NCBI RefSeq assembly: GCF_002240355.1
Contig: NZ_CP016353.1
Coordinates: 5,123,001-5,187,000, forward strand
Length of the DNA: 64,000 nucleotides
Reading direction: 5' to 3'
Source: Prauserella marina
GTDB taxonomy: Bacteria; Actinomycetota; Actinomycetes; Mycobacteriales; Pseudonocardiaceae
Numbering within the stretch: position 1 is the first letter of the stretch; the number at the start of each line of letters is the position of its first letter. The translations under genes and the position numbers were made by a program. This document shows, one piece after another, positions 17,912 to 26,709 of this stretch. Below the pieces are notes generated by a model. It saw only the letters and a program-made list of their open reading frames with translations, was not told the DNA's origin and searched no databases.

Positions 17912-17917
17912 GAGCCG

Positions 17918-19087
17918 ATGCGCACCCGACGATTGTCAGCCGTCCTCCTCGCGCTCGTCACTTGTCTCGTGGTGTCCGCGCCCATCCCGGCCGCATCGGC
18001 GGCGCCCACCAAGATCACCGCGGCCGACTTCCGGTTGCGGGAAGGCGCCTACAACCCCGTCATCGCCACGCTCGACGGCATACTGCCCACCGCGTCGGTG
18101 CCCGCCGTTCTCGACAGCGCCAACCGCGGCGGGACGACCGAGGGCTGCGACCCCGGTGCCGCCAACCAGGTCGCCGCCTTCTGCTGGCAGTCCGGGGACA
18201 ACACGACCGGCGACTGGTATCCGCAGGGCATCAGCAGCACGGCCGACTCCTATGGCAATGGCACCTACGACGGCAGGACCGCGCTGTTCGTGAGCTGGTA
18301 CTACAACGGAGAGGGAACCGGCAAAGGTGTCCGGGTATCCTTTGTGGACTACGAGAACCCCGGTTCACCGGAGTACCGGCACGTGCTGCTCGTCGACCCT
18401 TACACCAACTCGGCAGGGCAACCCGACTTCCGGCCCGTTCCCGTTCACGCCGGCGGCATCTTCGGCTACGGCCACTACCTTTACGTCGCCGACACCTGGG
18501 GCGGGTTCCGGGCCTTCGACCTCGGGCACCTCTGGCAGGTCACGACCGGCGACGAGTCGAAGATCGGCCGCCAGTCCGACGGCACCTACCACGCGTTCAA
18601 CTACCGGTACGTACTTCCGCAGGCACAAACTTTCACCTCGTCCACGACGAACGGGGTGCCGAGACTGCGCTACTCGGCGGCGTCGCTTGACCGGACGAGC
18701 ACACCCGACAGTGTCGTCGTCCCCGAATACGACGCCGACGGCACGGGAACGCGAATCGTCAGGTATCCCATCGATCACACCGACCGGAAGTTCAAGGAAT
18801 CCCCCGACGGTTACACGCACGGCACCGAGGCGTATCGCGTCGACATCGCCAGCATGCAGGGCGCGACGGCCATCGAAGGCACGTTCCTCGTCTCGGCCAG
18901 CGCCGGATCGGCGAACAGGGGGCATGTACACACGTTCACGGCGACCAGCGGCCCCGACCGGCACCAGAACGCCCAGCCCGCCGGGCCTGAGGATCTCTCG
19001 TACCGGAGCCAGGACAACCAGCTGTGGGGACTGTCCGAGTACCCGGGCAACCGCTTCGTCTACGCCATGAACCCCGGAGGTTTCTGA
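17918..19087 (+). CDS. Secreted protein of unknown function
   Basis: 389 aa. There is a clear signal peptide: MRTRR, hydrophobic core about residues 7-22, and an ASAAP cleavage region near 29. The mature part is rich in Tyr, Trp, Gly and Asp and repeats short blocks of the kind found in secreted propeller-like proteins (GHYLYVADTWGGFRAFDL; NQLWGLSEYPGNRFVYAM). Two Cys (EGCDPG...FCWQ) could form a disulfide. No catalytic signature was recognised. It follows the fadE pair by 86 bp and has its own promoter-like -10, so it is probably not part of the sterol unit. Confidence 0.75.
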   Translation: MRTRRLSAVLLALVTCLVVSAPIPAASAAPTKITAADFRLREGAYNPVIATLDGILPTASVPAVLDSANRGGTTEGCDPGAANQVAAFCWQSGDNTTGDWYPQGISSTADSYGNGTYDGRTALFVSWYYNGEGTGKGVRVSFVDYENPGSPEYRHVLLVDPYTNSAGQPDFRPVPVHAGGIFGYGHYLYVADTWGGFRAFDLGHLWQVTTGDESKIGRQSDGTYHAFNYRYVLPQAQTFTSSTTNGVPRLRYSAASLDRTSTPDSVVVPEYDADGTGTRIVRYPIDHTDRKFKESPDGYTHGTEAYRVDIASMQGATAIEGTFLVSASAGSANRGHVHTFTATSGPDRHQNAQPAGPEDLSYRSQDNQLWGLSEYPGNRFVYAMNPGGF

Positions 19088-19088
19088 T

Positions 19089-19184
19089 TCCGCCGGAGTG
19101 ACCCGCGCTCGCCGACTTGCTACAATGAAACGCGAGTTTTGGAATGCGCGCGCAAGTCAGGCATGACGGGTCAACTCCGGCGGA
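19089..19184. repeat. Large nested inverted repeat upstream of the SMP-30 gene
   Basis: The outer arms are 19089-19105 (TCCGCCGGAGTGACCCG) and 19167-19184, reverse complements except for one extra A. The inner arms are GACTTGC (19114-19120) and GCAAGTC (19152-19158). The apical part holds TACAAT (19121-19126), which could be a promoter -10. If transcribed through, this would fold into a hairpin of about 96 nt ending 15 nt before the next start codon. It may be a terminator for the secreted-protein gene, a regulatory leader, or a decayed small mobile repeat. Confidence 0.65.
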
Positions 19185-19199
19185 TTGCGGTGAGGCGGC

Positions 19200-20075
19200 A
19201 TGGGTGCGGTATCTCGAACGAACGTCATGCTCGACGCCGTCCCGGTCTCGGACATCGTGTCCGAACTGGGCGAGTCCCCACTGTGGATCGAGGACATGGG
19301 GTTGCGCTGGCTCGACGTGGCCGGCAAAAACCTGCACACCCTTCACCTCGACGGCAGCACGTCGTCCGTCGGCCTCTCGGCCACCGTCACGGCCGTCGAG
19401 CTGTCACACTCCGCGAATCTCCTCGCCGTCACCGGCTCAGGATTCGGCTGGGTCCGCCCGCACACCGGCGAGGTACACCAGGTCGCCGACAGCATCACCG
19501 AACCGGACGTCGCCATGAACGACGGCGGCGTCGACGCGCTCGGCCGGTGCTGGGCTGGCTCCGCCGTGCGCGACGACAGCAGGCGAGGTGAGCTGTATCG
19601 GTTCGACGGCACCTCGGTCACCAGCCACGCGCGCGGACTAAGCATGTCCAACGGGCTCGACTGGTCACCCGACAACACCGTGCTCTACCACGCCGACAGC
19701 ACGGCGGGCACCGTGACGGCGTGGGACTTCGACCTGGTTTCCGGCGGCCTCGGCGAGCCGAGGATTCTCGCCGAAATCCCCGCGAGCATCGGCCTTCCCG
19801 ATGGGCTCACCGTCGACGAGGCCGGAGACGTGTGGCTGGCGATCTGGGGCCCCGGCCAGGTATGGCGGCTCGACTCGCGAACCGGCGAAACCACCGCGAT
19901 CGTCGACGTGCCCACGCCCTGCACCACGAGCTGCGCCTTCGGCGGGCCTGACCTGCGCACGCTCTACGTCACGACGGCCAACCACGAGCGCCCGGAAGGT
20001 GGAGGGCTGCTCTACGCCGTCGACACGCCCGTCAGCGGTCGGCACCCCCACCGCTTCGCCGGAGCACTCCGATGA
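19200..20075 (+). CDS. SMP-30/gluconolactonase-family lactonase
   Basis: 291 aa, six-bladed propeller family. Metal-binding residues of the SMP-30 fold are in place: Glu in ELGESPLW near residue 20, Asn in MSNGLDWSPDN near 149, and Asp in LPDGLTVDEAGDVW near 204. The family hydrolyses sugar lactones or similar cyclic esters with a divalent metal. An in-frame ATG at 19227 (MLDAV) is an alternative start. The stop overlaps the start of the next SDR by 4 bp, so a two-step pathway (oxidation of a sugar or alcohol to a lactone, then opening) is likely. The substrate is unknown. Confidence 0.82.
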   Translation: MGAVSRTNVMLDAVPVSDIVSELGESPLWIEDMGLRWLDVAGKNLHTLHLDGSTSSVGLSATVTAVELSHSANLLAVTGSGFGWVRPHTGEVHQVADSITEPDVAMNDGGVDALGRCWAGSAVRDDSRRGELYRFDGTSVTSHARGLSMSNGLDWSPDNTVLYHADSTAGTVTAWDFDLVSGGLGEPRILAEIPASIGLPDGLTVDEAGDVWLAIWGPGQVWRLDSRTGETTAIVDVPTPCTTSCAFGGPDLRTLYVTTANHERPEGGGLLYAVDTPVSGRHPHRFAGALR

Positions 20076-20839
20076 CGGGCACGACGAACAAGGTCGCGCT
20101 GGTCACCGGGGCGTCGAGGGGCATCGGCGCCGCGACGGCCCGCAGGCTGGCGGCGGACGGAATGGCCGTCGCCATCAACTGCTATCCCGACGAAACCATG
20201 CTGGCCTCGGCGAAGGAGGTCGCCGCGAGCGTGCACCGGCTCGGCGGAACGGCCGAGGTCTTCCCAGCCGACATCAGCGATCGCGCCGAGGTCGACGACA
20301 TGTTCGAGCAGTGCGAGCGGCAACTCGGCCCCGTGACGACTCTGGTGCTCAACGCGGCGGCGACGGGACGAGTCGACTGGGACGACATCACCGAGTCCGA
20401 ATGGGACCGGATCACCTCGGTGAACCTCAAAGGCGCGCTGCTGTGCTGCCGCAGGGCCTTCGGCGGCGGCAACGGGACCGACACCGGCACGATCGTCACG
20501 GTCAGCAGCGTGCAGGCCAAGCTCGGCGCCCCCAACGCACTCCACTACACCACGACCAAGGCGGGCATCATCGGCTTCACCCGCTCCCTCGCGAGAGAAC
20601 TGGGCGAGCGCGGCGTCAGGGTCAACTGCGTCATGCCCGGCGCGATCCAGACCGAGGAGGAGATCGAGGCGTTCCCCGAACAGGACGAGGTCCGCCGGGT
20701 CGTACTGGGCAACCAGATGCTCCAGCGCAGGGGAAAGGCCGAGGACGTGGCCGGAGTGGTCAGTTTCCTCGCCGGACCCGGCAGCGCGTTCATGACCGGG
20801 CAGACCCTGTGCGTCGACGGCGGCTGGGTGCTGCTCTGA
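20072..20839 (+). CDS. Short-chain dehydrogenase/reductase paired with the lactonase
   Basis: 255 aa. TGASRGIG at about 11-18, NAAATG replaces the usual NNAG, and the catalytic Ser-Tyr-Lys is in VSSVQAKLGAPNALHYTTTK. The C-terminal GQTLCVDGGW is typical of the FabG/glucose-dehydrogenase branch. It is coupled to the SMP-30 gene by an ATGA overlap. It may produce the lactone that its neighbour opens, although FabG-like reduction cannot be excluded. Confidence 0.8.
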   Translation: MTGTTNKVALVTGASRGIGAATARRLAADGMAVAINCYPDETMLASAKEVAASVHRLGGTAEVFPADISDRAEVDDMFEQCERQLGPVTTLVLNAAATGRVDWDDITESEWDRITSVNLKGALLCCRRAFGGGNGTDTGTIVTVSSVQAKLGAPNALHYTTTKAGIIGFTRSLARELGERGVRVNCVMPGAIQTEEEIEAFPEQDEVRRVVLGNQMLQRRGKAEDVAGVVSFLAGPGSAFMTGQTLCVDGGWVLL

Positions 20840-20943
20840 CCGACCCCGGCCCGCGACAGTTTCACGCGGAGTGGGTACCGGTGCGCAGGGGGTCACCGAG
20901 TACCGAAATGATGGGGGTGAGCACGCGAACACCCGAGGTGAAC

Positions 20944-21060
20944 ATGAACGCGAGACGAAGACCCGGCAGGGTCGACAGCGAGAGCCCCATCCGGCTCATA
21001 GCCATGCTTGTCACGGTGATCGCGCTCTTACTCGCCGTCACCGTCGTTTTCCCACATTGA
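20944..21060 (+). CDS. Small single-span membrane protein (hypothetical)
   Basis: 38 aa from an ATG with a GAGGTGA tract just upstream; a longer in-frame start lies at 20911. It has a basic N-terminus followed by one hydrophobic helix (about residues 18-35). The stop codon falls in the left arm of a perfect terminator-like hairpin at 21056-21075, which supports a real gene end here. No family recognised. Confidence 0.45.
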   Translation: MNARRRPGRVDSESPIRLIAMLVTVIALLLAVTVVFPH

Positions 21061-21075
21061 CCGCCGCCGGTCAAT
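21056..21075. terminator. Hairpin between convergent genes
   Basis: ATTGACC and GGTCAAT form a perfect 7-bp stem around a 6-nt loop. It overlaps the stop of the small membrane ORF and lies 4 bp past the stop of the leftward acetyltransferase gene, so it can serve both directions. It lacks a U-tract, as is common in actinobacteria. Confidence 0.55.
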
Positions 21076-21079
21076 CCGG

Positions 21080-23797
21080 TCAGTCCACGGGAGTATTGAT
21101 GGGCCGCAGCCTGCGAGGTCCCGAGTCCGGCCGCGACGGCGGCGGCCCCAGCACCACGCGCGCGTTGGTGACGAACGCGCCATCCGGTGACGCGAGAATC
21201 GGATCGAGCGCCAGCGAACGCACCTCGGGATTGTCCTCGGCCAACGTCGCCACCCGCATCACCATGTCCTGCAAGGCGGCGAGATCGGCGGGCTCGTCAC
21301 CCCGGTAACCGGTGAGCAGCGGCGCCGTCTTCGGCTCGCGCACCAGCGTCGCCGCGTCGACGTCGGTGAGAGGAACGGCCCGGAAAGCCTGATCCCCCAG
21401 CAACGAACTGACCACCCCGGAAAGCCCGAACGACACGAGCGAACCGAACGAGGGATCGTCCTGAAGGCCGATCACACACGACAATCCCTTTGGCGCCATG
21501 CGTTGCACGTACACATTGTCCAATTGAGACAGCTCGCGCAGATCCCGGTAGCTCACGCGAACCGAGTCCTCCGAGGTCAGATCCAGCCGCACACCGGCAA
21601 GATCGGGCCTGCCCCGCAACGTCTCGTCGAACGCTTTGAGCGTGACCGGATATCCCAGCTCCTCCGCCGCGGCCACGGCCGCGGCGGCGCTGGAGACGAC
21701 CCGGAACGGTACGACGTCGATCCCGTAGCAGCGCAACAGCTCCACCACCTCGTCGTCGGAAAGCACGACGTTGGCGCCCTCGTCGGCCAGTCGCGACACG
21801 AGGCCCTGCGCCCGTTCGGGATGAAGACCGGCCGGGCGCACGAGCGTACCCTGCGGCCGCTGCCGCCACGCGGCGTAGCGGACAGCCCGCGCCAGCGCGT
21901 TCACCGCGCGTTCCGGACTGGGATAGGAAGGGATCGACCCGAAACGTGGGGCGCCGTCGTCTCCGAGGACGGCCAGTTCGTCTGGCACCCCCTCGGCCGC
22001 GAGGAACGTCGACACGATGGGTTTGTCCTGCCGGTCGCCCATCGCGACGACGGATTCCCGCAACGCGCGCGCATACGCCGACCCGGGAATGGCTACCGGA
22101 GGAACGAAAACCGCGACGAGCGCGTCCACCTCGGGCGAACGCAGCGCCTCACCGACCGCTTCGGCGAACTGCTCCGGCCCCGCCTGCGGCCCTATGTCGA
22201 CCGGATCGATCCCGATCCGCAATCCCTGCGCTCGCGCGGTATCCGCGGCGAGCAGGCCGATCGCACTGGAGTTGCCCACGATCGCGATCCGTGACCCAGC
22301 GGGCAACGGCTGGTGCGCGAACACGAGTGCCGTGTCGAACAACTGCGCGAGCGAATCGACCCTGACGACACCGGCCTGCTCGAACAACGCCTGAACGCTC
22401 GACTCGTCGATCTCGGTCGACGTCGCCGCGAGCTGGGGGCGCACGGCGTGCCTTCCCGACTTCACCGCGACGATCGGTTTGCTGCGCGCCAGCCTGCGGG
22501 CCAGCCGCGCGAACTTGCGAGGATTACCGAACGACTCCAGATAGAGCAGAACCACATCGGTGTCCGGATCGGTTTCCCAATACTGCAACAGATCGTTGCC
22601 GGAAACGTCGGCCCTGTTTCCCGCCGATACGAACGTCGAAAGTCCCAGACCCCTCGAAGCCGAATCGGCGAGGATCGCGATTCCCAGTGCGCCGGACTGG
22701 CAGAAGAACCCGGTCCTTCCCCGCTTCGGCAACCTCGGCGCCAAGGTGGCATTGAGGCGAACGGCCGGATCGGTGTTGAGCACGCCGAGCGCGTTGGGAC
22801 CGACCACCCGCATCCCGTGCGCTCTGGCCTCACCCACCAGACGCAGTTCGGCGTGCTGGCCGTGTGGTCCCGCCTCGGCGAACCCGCCGGAGACGATGAC
22901 GAGTGTCTTGACCCCCTTGGCAAGCGCACCGTCCAATACGGACTCGACCTTTTCTGCCGGAACCGCGACGATCGCGAGATCGACGGGGTCGGGAATGTCC
23001 ACGACGGACGGGTAGGCACGCACCCCGCGCACCGCCGCCCGCTCCGGGTTCACCGGATACACCGTCCCCGAGAAATCGGCGGAGAGCAGATTGCCGAGAA
23101 CGGCATAACCGATCTTCATCGGGTCGGTCGATGCCCCGATGACCGCGACCGAGCGGGGATGCAGCAGATTGTGGACGCTACGCGCCTCGGCGGCCTGTTC
23201 CCTTGCCCTCGCGACGGCGAGCGATTCCTCGGTGGGATCGATGTCGAATTCCAGGTGGACGACTCCCTCCTCGAAGTCTCTGCTCACCTGGTATCCGGCG
23301 TCGCGAAAAACCCTGATCATGGCGGAGTTCTCGGCTAGCACCTCGGCGACGAACCTGCGCAGCCCTGACTCCGAAGCCGCCGCGGCAAGGTGCTCAAGCA
23401 AGATCGAACCGAGCCCCCGGCCCTGATGCGCGTCGTCGACGACGAAAGCCACCTCCGCCGATTCCTGGTCGAGCCGTTCATAGCGGCCTACCGCGACGAT
23501 GTCGTCGCCGAGCATGGCCACGAAAGCGACCCTGTCGTGGTGATCGACCGTGGAAAAGCGAACGAGGTCGCGGGGCGGGATCCGGGGATAGGCACCGAAA
23601 TACCGCAGATACCGCGAGCGTTCCGACAGCCTGCCGTGCATGGCGACAAGCCCGTCGGCGTCACTGGGCACGACAGGACGAAGGTGGACCGTCCCGCCGT
23701 CGGACAACACGACGTCGGCCTCCCACTGGCGCGGATAGTCGAACGGGTCCGCCGTCCCCGCCGAACCGCCGTCCCGCTGGGAATCGCCCGTCTTCAC
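21080..23797 (-). CDS. Protein lysine acetyltransferase: GNAT + acyl-CoA synthetase-like (Pat family)
   Basis: 905 aa. An N-terminal GNAT domain (about residues 30-185, acetyl-CoA loop QGRGLG at 125-130) is followed by an NDP-forming acyl-CoA synthetase-like region: CoA-binding from about 211 (PRSVAVIGAS), the ligase middle, and an ATP-grasp-like C-terminus. The phospho-His motif of active synthetases (SHTGA) is replaced by ATSTEID, and the ATP-grasp HK-S/T-D/E-GG motif is also absent. The large region is therefore probably a sensor, not an enzyme. This is the Pat type that acetylates and switches off AMP-forming acyl-CoA synthetases. The domain order is that described for Streptomyces PatA. 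The GTG start is the only reasonable one. AcuC lies just upstream. Confidence 0.85.
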   Translation of the reverse strand: MKTGDSQRDGGSAGTADPFDYPRQWEADVVLSDGGTVHLRPVVPSDADGLVAMHGRLSERSRYLRYFGAYPRIPPRDLVRFSTVDHHDRVAFVAMLGDDIVAVGRYERLDQESAEVAFVVDDAHQGRGLGSILLEHLAAAASESGLRRFVAEVLAENSAMIRVFRDAGYQVSRDFEEGVVHLEFDIDPTEESLAVARAREQAAEARSVHNLLHPRSVAVIGASTDPMKIGYAVLGNLLSADFSGTVYPVNPERAAVRGVRAYPSVVDIPDPVDLAIVAVPAEKVESVLDGALAKGVKTLVIVSGGFAEAGPHGQHAELRLVGEARAHGMRVVGPNALGVLNTDPAVRLNATLAPRLPKRGRTGFFCQSGALGIAILADSASRGLGLSTFVSAGNRADVSGNDLLQYWETDPDTDVVLLYLESFGNPRKFARLARRLARSKPIVAVKSGRHAVRPQLAATSTEIDESSVQALFEQAGVVRVDSLAQLFDTALVFAHQPLPAGSRIAIVGNSSAIGLLAADTARAQGLRIGIDPVDIGPQAGPEQFAEAVGEALRSPEVDALVAVFVPPVAIPGSAYARALRESVVAMGDRQDKPIVSTFLAAEGVPDELAVLGDDGAPRFGSIPSYPSPERAVNALARAVRYAAWRQRPQGTLVRPAGLHPERAQGLVSRLADEGANVVLSDDEVVELLRCYGIDVVPFRVVSSAAAAVAAAEELGYPVTLKAFDETLRGRPDLAGVRLDLTSEDSVRVSYRDLRELSQLDNVYVQRMAPKGLSCVIGLQDDPSFGSLVSFGLSGVVSSLLGDQAFRAVPLTDVDAATLVREPKTAPLLTGYRGDEPADLAALQDMVMRVATLAEDNPEVRSLALDPILASPDGAFVTNARVVLGPPPSRPDSGPRRLRPINTPVD

Positions 23798-23847
23798 GAC
23801 CGGGTCCCGGTGCTCGTGGTGATCACGCTGTCCCTCGTCTCGGTCGG

Positions 23848-25017
23848 TCAGTCCCTCGGATCGTCGGGGTCGAGGCCATGCAGCGGAAAGACCGCCCTTC
23901 GAGTGTCTCTGATGGCGATGTCCACCGCATCGTCGATGCCATCGCCCCACGCCGCGTAGCCTGTCTCGCCGCCATCGCCCATCACCTGCGGAAGCTCGGC
24001 GTGCGGAGCCAGTTCCCGCACCAGGTCCGTCCACCGCGACGGCAGCGGGGTCCGCGCCGGAACATCCCTGTCGAGCACCGTCGCCAGCAGGTGCGTCCAC
24101 GACCTCGGCACGACCCTGAGCAACTGGTATCCGCCACCGCCGACGGCGAGCCAGTTGCCGTCGGCGAACCGGTCGGCGAGCCCGCGCAGCGTCTCGTAGA
24201 TCGTGCGGTGACCGTCGACCGACAGCGAGAGATCGGCGAGCGGGTCCTCCTCGTGCGAGTCGACCCCGCACTGGCTCACCAGTATCTGCGGCCGGAACTC
24301 GGCCAGCAGCGAGGGCACGACGGCATGGAAGGCTCGCAACCAGCCCGCGTCCTTCGTTCCCGGAGGCAGTGGCACGTTGACGGCGGTGCCCTGCGCGTCG
24401 TCCTTCCCGATCTCCGCCGAGTAGCCCGTGCCGGGAAACAGGGTGAACGGGTGCTGGTGCAACGACACCGTGAGCACCCTCGGATCACCGTAGAAAGCGG
24501 CCTGCACGCCGTCGCCGTGGTGGACGTCCGTGTCGACGTAGGCGATGCGATCGAAACCGTTGTCCAGCAACCAGGAAATGGCCACCGACACGTCGTTGTA
24601 GACGCAGAAGCCGGCAGCGTGGTCCCGCATCGCGTGGTGAAGGCCGCCCGCGATGCTCACCGCGCGCCGCGCCTTGCCTTCGGCGATGCTGCGCGCACCG
24701 AGCAACGTCGATCCGACCACGAGCGAAGCCGCCTCGTGCATGCCGGTGAAGATCGGGTTGTCGGCCGTGCCGAGCCCGTGACCCACGTCCCAGCCCGCCA
24801 TCGGTGCTTCCTTGACGGCCTCGATGTAGCCGGGGGCGTGCGCTCGGTACAGCTCGTCGCTGGCCGGTCCCGGAACCAGCAACGGCACGTCGTCGAGTAC
24901 GCCGAGCGCGGTCGCCAGCTCGATGGTCAGCCGCAGCCGGACCGGATTGAAAGGGTGATCGCCACCCATGTCGTAACCGAGCAGTGCGGGGTCCCAGACC
25001 ACGGCGGATGACGACAT
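23848..25017 (-). CDS. acuC: AcuC-type lysine deacetylase (histone deacetylase family)
   Basis: 389 aa, class I HDAC-like arginase fold. The Zn/charge-relay region is visible: DTDVHHGDGVQAAF around residue 165, LHHAMRDHAAGFCVYND, and the distal GVDSHEEDPLADL. In Bacillus AcuC removes acetyl groups from acetyl-CoA synthetase and restores activity. Here the neighbouring, co-directional gene encodes a Pat-type acetyltransferase, 50 bp downstream, so the two likely form one writer/eraser pair controlling acyl-CoA synthesis. A -10-like TAGGCT lies 7 nt before the ATG, so the transcript may be leaderless. Confidence 0.87.
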   Translation of the reverse strand: MSSSAVVWDPALLGYDMGGDHPFNPVRLRLTIELATALGVLDDVPLLVPGPASDELYRAHAPGYIEAVKEAPMAGWDVGHGLGTADNPIFTGMHEAASLVVGSTLLGARSIAEGKARRAVSIAGGLHHAMRDHAAGFCVYNDVSVAISWLLDNGFDRIAYVDTDVHHGDGVQAAFYGDPRVLTVSLHQHPFTLFPGTGYSAEIGKDDAQGTAVNVPLPPGTKDAGWLRAFHAVVPSLLAEFRPQILVSQCGVDSHEEDPLADLSLSVDGHRTIYETLRGLADRFADGNWLAVGGGGYQLLRVVPRSWTHLLATVLDRDVPARTPLPSRWTDLVRELAPHAELPQVMGDGGETGYAAWGDGIDDAVDIAIRDTRRAVFPLHGLDPDDPRD

Positions 25018-25024
25018 GGCCCCG

Positions 25025-25030
25025 AGCCTA
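25025..25030 (-). promoter_or_regulatory. Possible leaderless promoter -10 of acuC
   Basis: On the minus strand TAGGCT is followed by 7 nt and then the ATG at 25017. This is the TANNNT-N7-ATG arrangement of leaderless actinobacterial transcripts. It overlaps the stop of the upstream rhodanese gene. Confidence 0.45.
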
Positions 25031-25876
25031 ACCGGGCTCTTCCCCGGTGACAGCGGGTCGCCCGGGGTCGGCCGACCATTCCGACCACGACCCCGGATAG
25101 AGCGGCGCCGGTTCGGGCCGTCCCGCGAGCGCGAGGGCGAGCACGATCGAACTGGCCGTGACCCCCGAGCCGCAGTAGGCGCCGACGGCCACGTCGTCGG
25201 TCACGCCGAGGGCGGCGAAGTGAGCGGCGAGCTCCGACGGCGCCAGCCACCGGCCGTCCTCACCGGTGTGCGCGGCGAACGGAGCGTTGACGGCCCCGGG
25301 AATGTGTCCCGGCCGGGGGTCGACGGGCTCGACCTCACCTCGGTAGCGCTGTGGTGCCCTCGCGTCCAGCAGGACACCCGAGCGGGCCGTCCCCTCGGCG
25401 GCGTCGGCGTCGAGCACCGGCATCCCGCCCTCTTTCACCACGATGTCGCCGAGTTCGGGCGAGGGCACGCCGGTGTCGATCCGCCACCCCTCCTCCAGCC
25501 ACGCCGCGTATCCGCCGTCGAGTACGGCGACCTCCTCGTGACCGGCCCAGCGCAACAGCCACCAAGCCCGAGCGGCGACCGAACCGTCGCCGTCGTCGTA
25601 AACGACGACCGTGCCGCCGGATCGCACGCCCGCAGCCCTCAGCACACGCTGCAAAGCAGCCGATCCGGGAAGGGGATGCCTCCCGGCTGAGCCGGGCGGG
25701 CCTGCCAGCTCGGTGTCGAGATCGACGAACACCGCGCCCGGCAGGTGACCGGCGCGATAGGAATCGGCTCCCCTGGGTCCCCCCAGCCTCCACCGGACGT
25801 CGAGCACGGTCGGTAGCGTGGACGGCTCACCGGCCAGCAAGGCGGCGAGGTCGGTCGTGCTGATTACGGGGTGCAT
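25028..25876 (-). CDS. Thiosulfate/3-mercaptopyruvate sulfurtransferase (rhodanese)
   Basis: 282 aa, two rhodanese domains. The start at 25876 has a GGAGGA site 7 nt upstream. The catalytic Cys lies in the C-terminal domain within GAYCGSGVTAS; the CGSGVTA loop is the form found in mercaptopyruvate-type enzymes. The N-terminal domain (VLDVRWRLGG, GHLPGAVFVDLD) is the inactive structural repeat. The enzyme moves sulfane sulfur to cyanide or thiols. It lies 10 bp before acuC, so the two may be co-expressed despite no obvious link. It is divergent from ideR across 137 bp. Confidence 0.88.
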   Translation of the reverse strand: MHPVISTTDLAALLAGEPSTLPTVLDVRWRLGGPRGADSYRAGHLPGAVFVDLDTELAGPPGSAGRHPLPGSAALQRVLRAAGVRSGGTVVVYDDGDGSVAARAWWLLRWAGHEEVAVLDGGYAAWLEEGWRIDTGVPSPELGDIVVKEGGMPVLDADAAEGTARSGVLLDARAPQRYRGEVEPVDPRPGHIPGAVNAPFAAHTGEDGRWLAPSELAAHFAALGVTDDVAVGAYCGSGVTASSIVLALALAGRPEPAPLYPGSWSEWSADPGRPAVTGEEPG

Positions 25877-26013
25877 CCGCTCATCCTCCTCCGGAAGCCG
25901 CCGTTCACGCAGCGTGGGCAGCATGTGGCACGAAGGGCAGTCGTTATCCGATCGCGTGCCGTAACTGTCAGGACCAACGACTACCATGAGCAACGCGAAC
26001 AAAGGGGACAGGC

Positions 26014-26709
26014 GTGAACGATCTCATCGACACCACAGAGATGTACTTGCGCACGATCTACGAGCTTGAGGAAGAGGGTGTCGTCCCGCTCCGCGCCCGC
26101 ATCGCGGAGCGGCTACAGCAGAGCGGCCCCACCGTAAGCCAAACGGTCGCGCGAATGGAACGAGACGGGCTTGTCGTCGTCGCCGACGACCGGCACCTAC
26201 AGCTCACCGACCACGGTCGGGAACTGGCGGTCGCGGTGATGCGCAAGCATCGGCTCGCCGAGCGCCTGCTGGTCGACGTCATCGGCCTCGAATGGGAGCA
26301 CGTGCACAACGAGGCGTGCCGGTGGGAGCACGTGATGAGCGAAGCGGTCGAGCGCAAGCTCGTCAAGCTGCTCGATCACCCCACGACCTCGCCGTACGGC
26401 AATCCCATCCCCGGCCTCGACAAGCTCGGCGAAGGGGAGCCGGCTCCTCCCGCCGAGTCCGACCTGGTCAGGCTCGACGAGGTCGCGAGGTCCGGCGGCG
26501 GCAAGGTCGAGATCCGGCGCATCGCGGAACACGTGCAGCTCGACGAGGGCCTCATGACCGAACTCAAGTCGGTCGGCATCCTGCCGGGGCACACCGTGCA
26601 CATCGGCAAGATCAACGGCGGCGGTTCCACCGTCGAGGTGTCCGACGACACCCGCTCGGCGCACGTCGCGGCCTCGGTGCTGCACGCGGTACTCGCGCAG
26701 GCTCGATGA
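26014..26709 (+). CDS. ideR: Iron-dependent repressor IdeR (DtxR family)
   Basis: 231 aa, GTG start. It has an N-terminal winged helix, a dimer/metal domain and a C-terminal SH3-like domain. All metal ligands known from DtxR/IdeR fall at the same residue numbers: Met10, Cys102, Glu105, His106 (primary) and His79, Glu83, His98 (ancillary). With Fe(II) bound it represses siderophore and iron-uptake genes. A -10-like TACCAT lies at 25983-25988. No full iron box was noticed in this window. Confidence 0.93.
   Translation: MNDLIDTTEMYLRTIYELEEEGVVPLRARIAERLQQSGPTVSQTVARMERDGLVVVADDRHLQLTDHGRELAVAVMRKHRLAERLLVDVIGLEWEHVHNEACRWEHVMSEAVERKLVKLLDHPTTSPYGNPIPGLDKLGEGEPAPPAESDLVRLDEVARSGGGKVEIRRIAEHVQLDEGLMTELKSVGILPGHTVHIGKINGGGSTVEVSDDTRSAHVAASVLHAVLAQAR

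Noticed and set aside
23798-24271. Longer start for the acetyltransferase gene
   Set aside because: The extension would overlap acuC and has no family similarity; the GTG at 23797 gives the expected length.
25018-25030. Half of an IdeR iron box (GGTTAGGCT) before acuC
   Set aside because: Only one half-site is present; the element is better explained as a -10 sequence.
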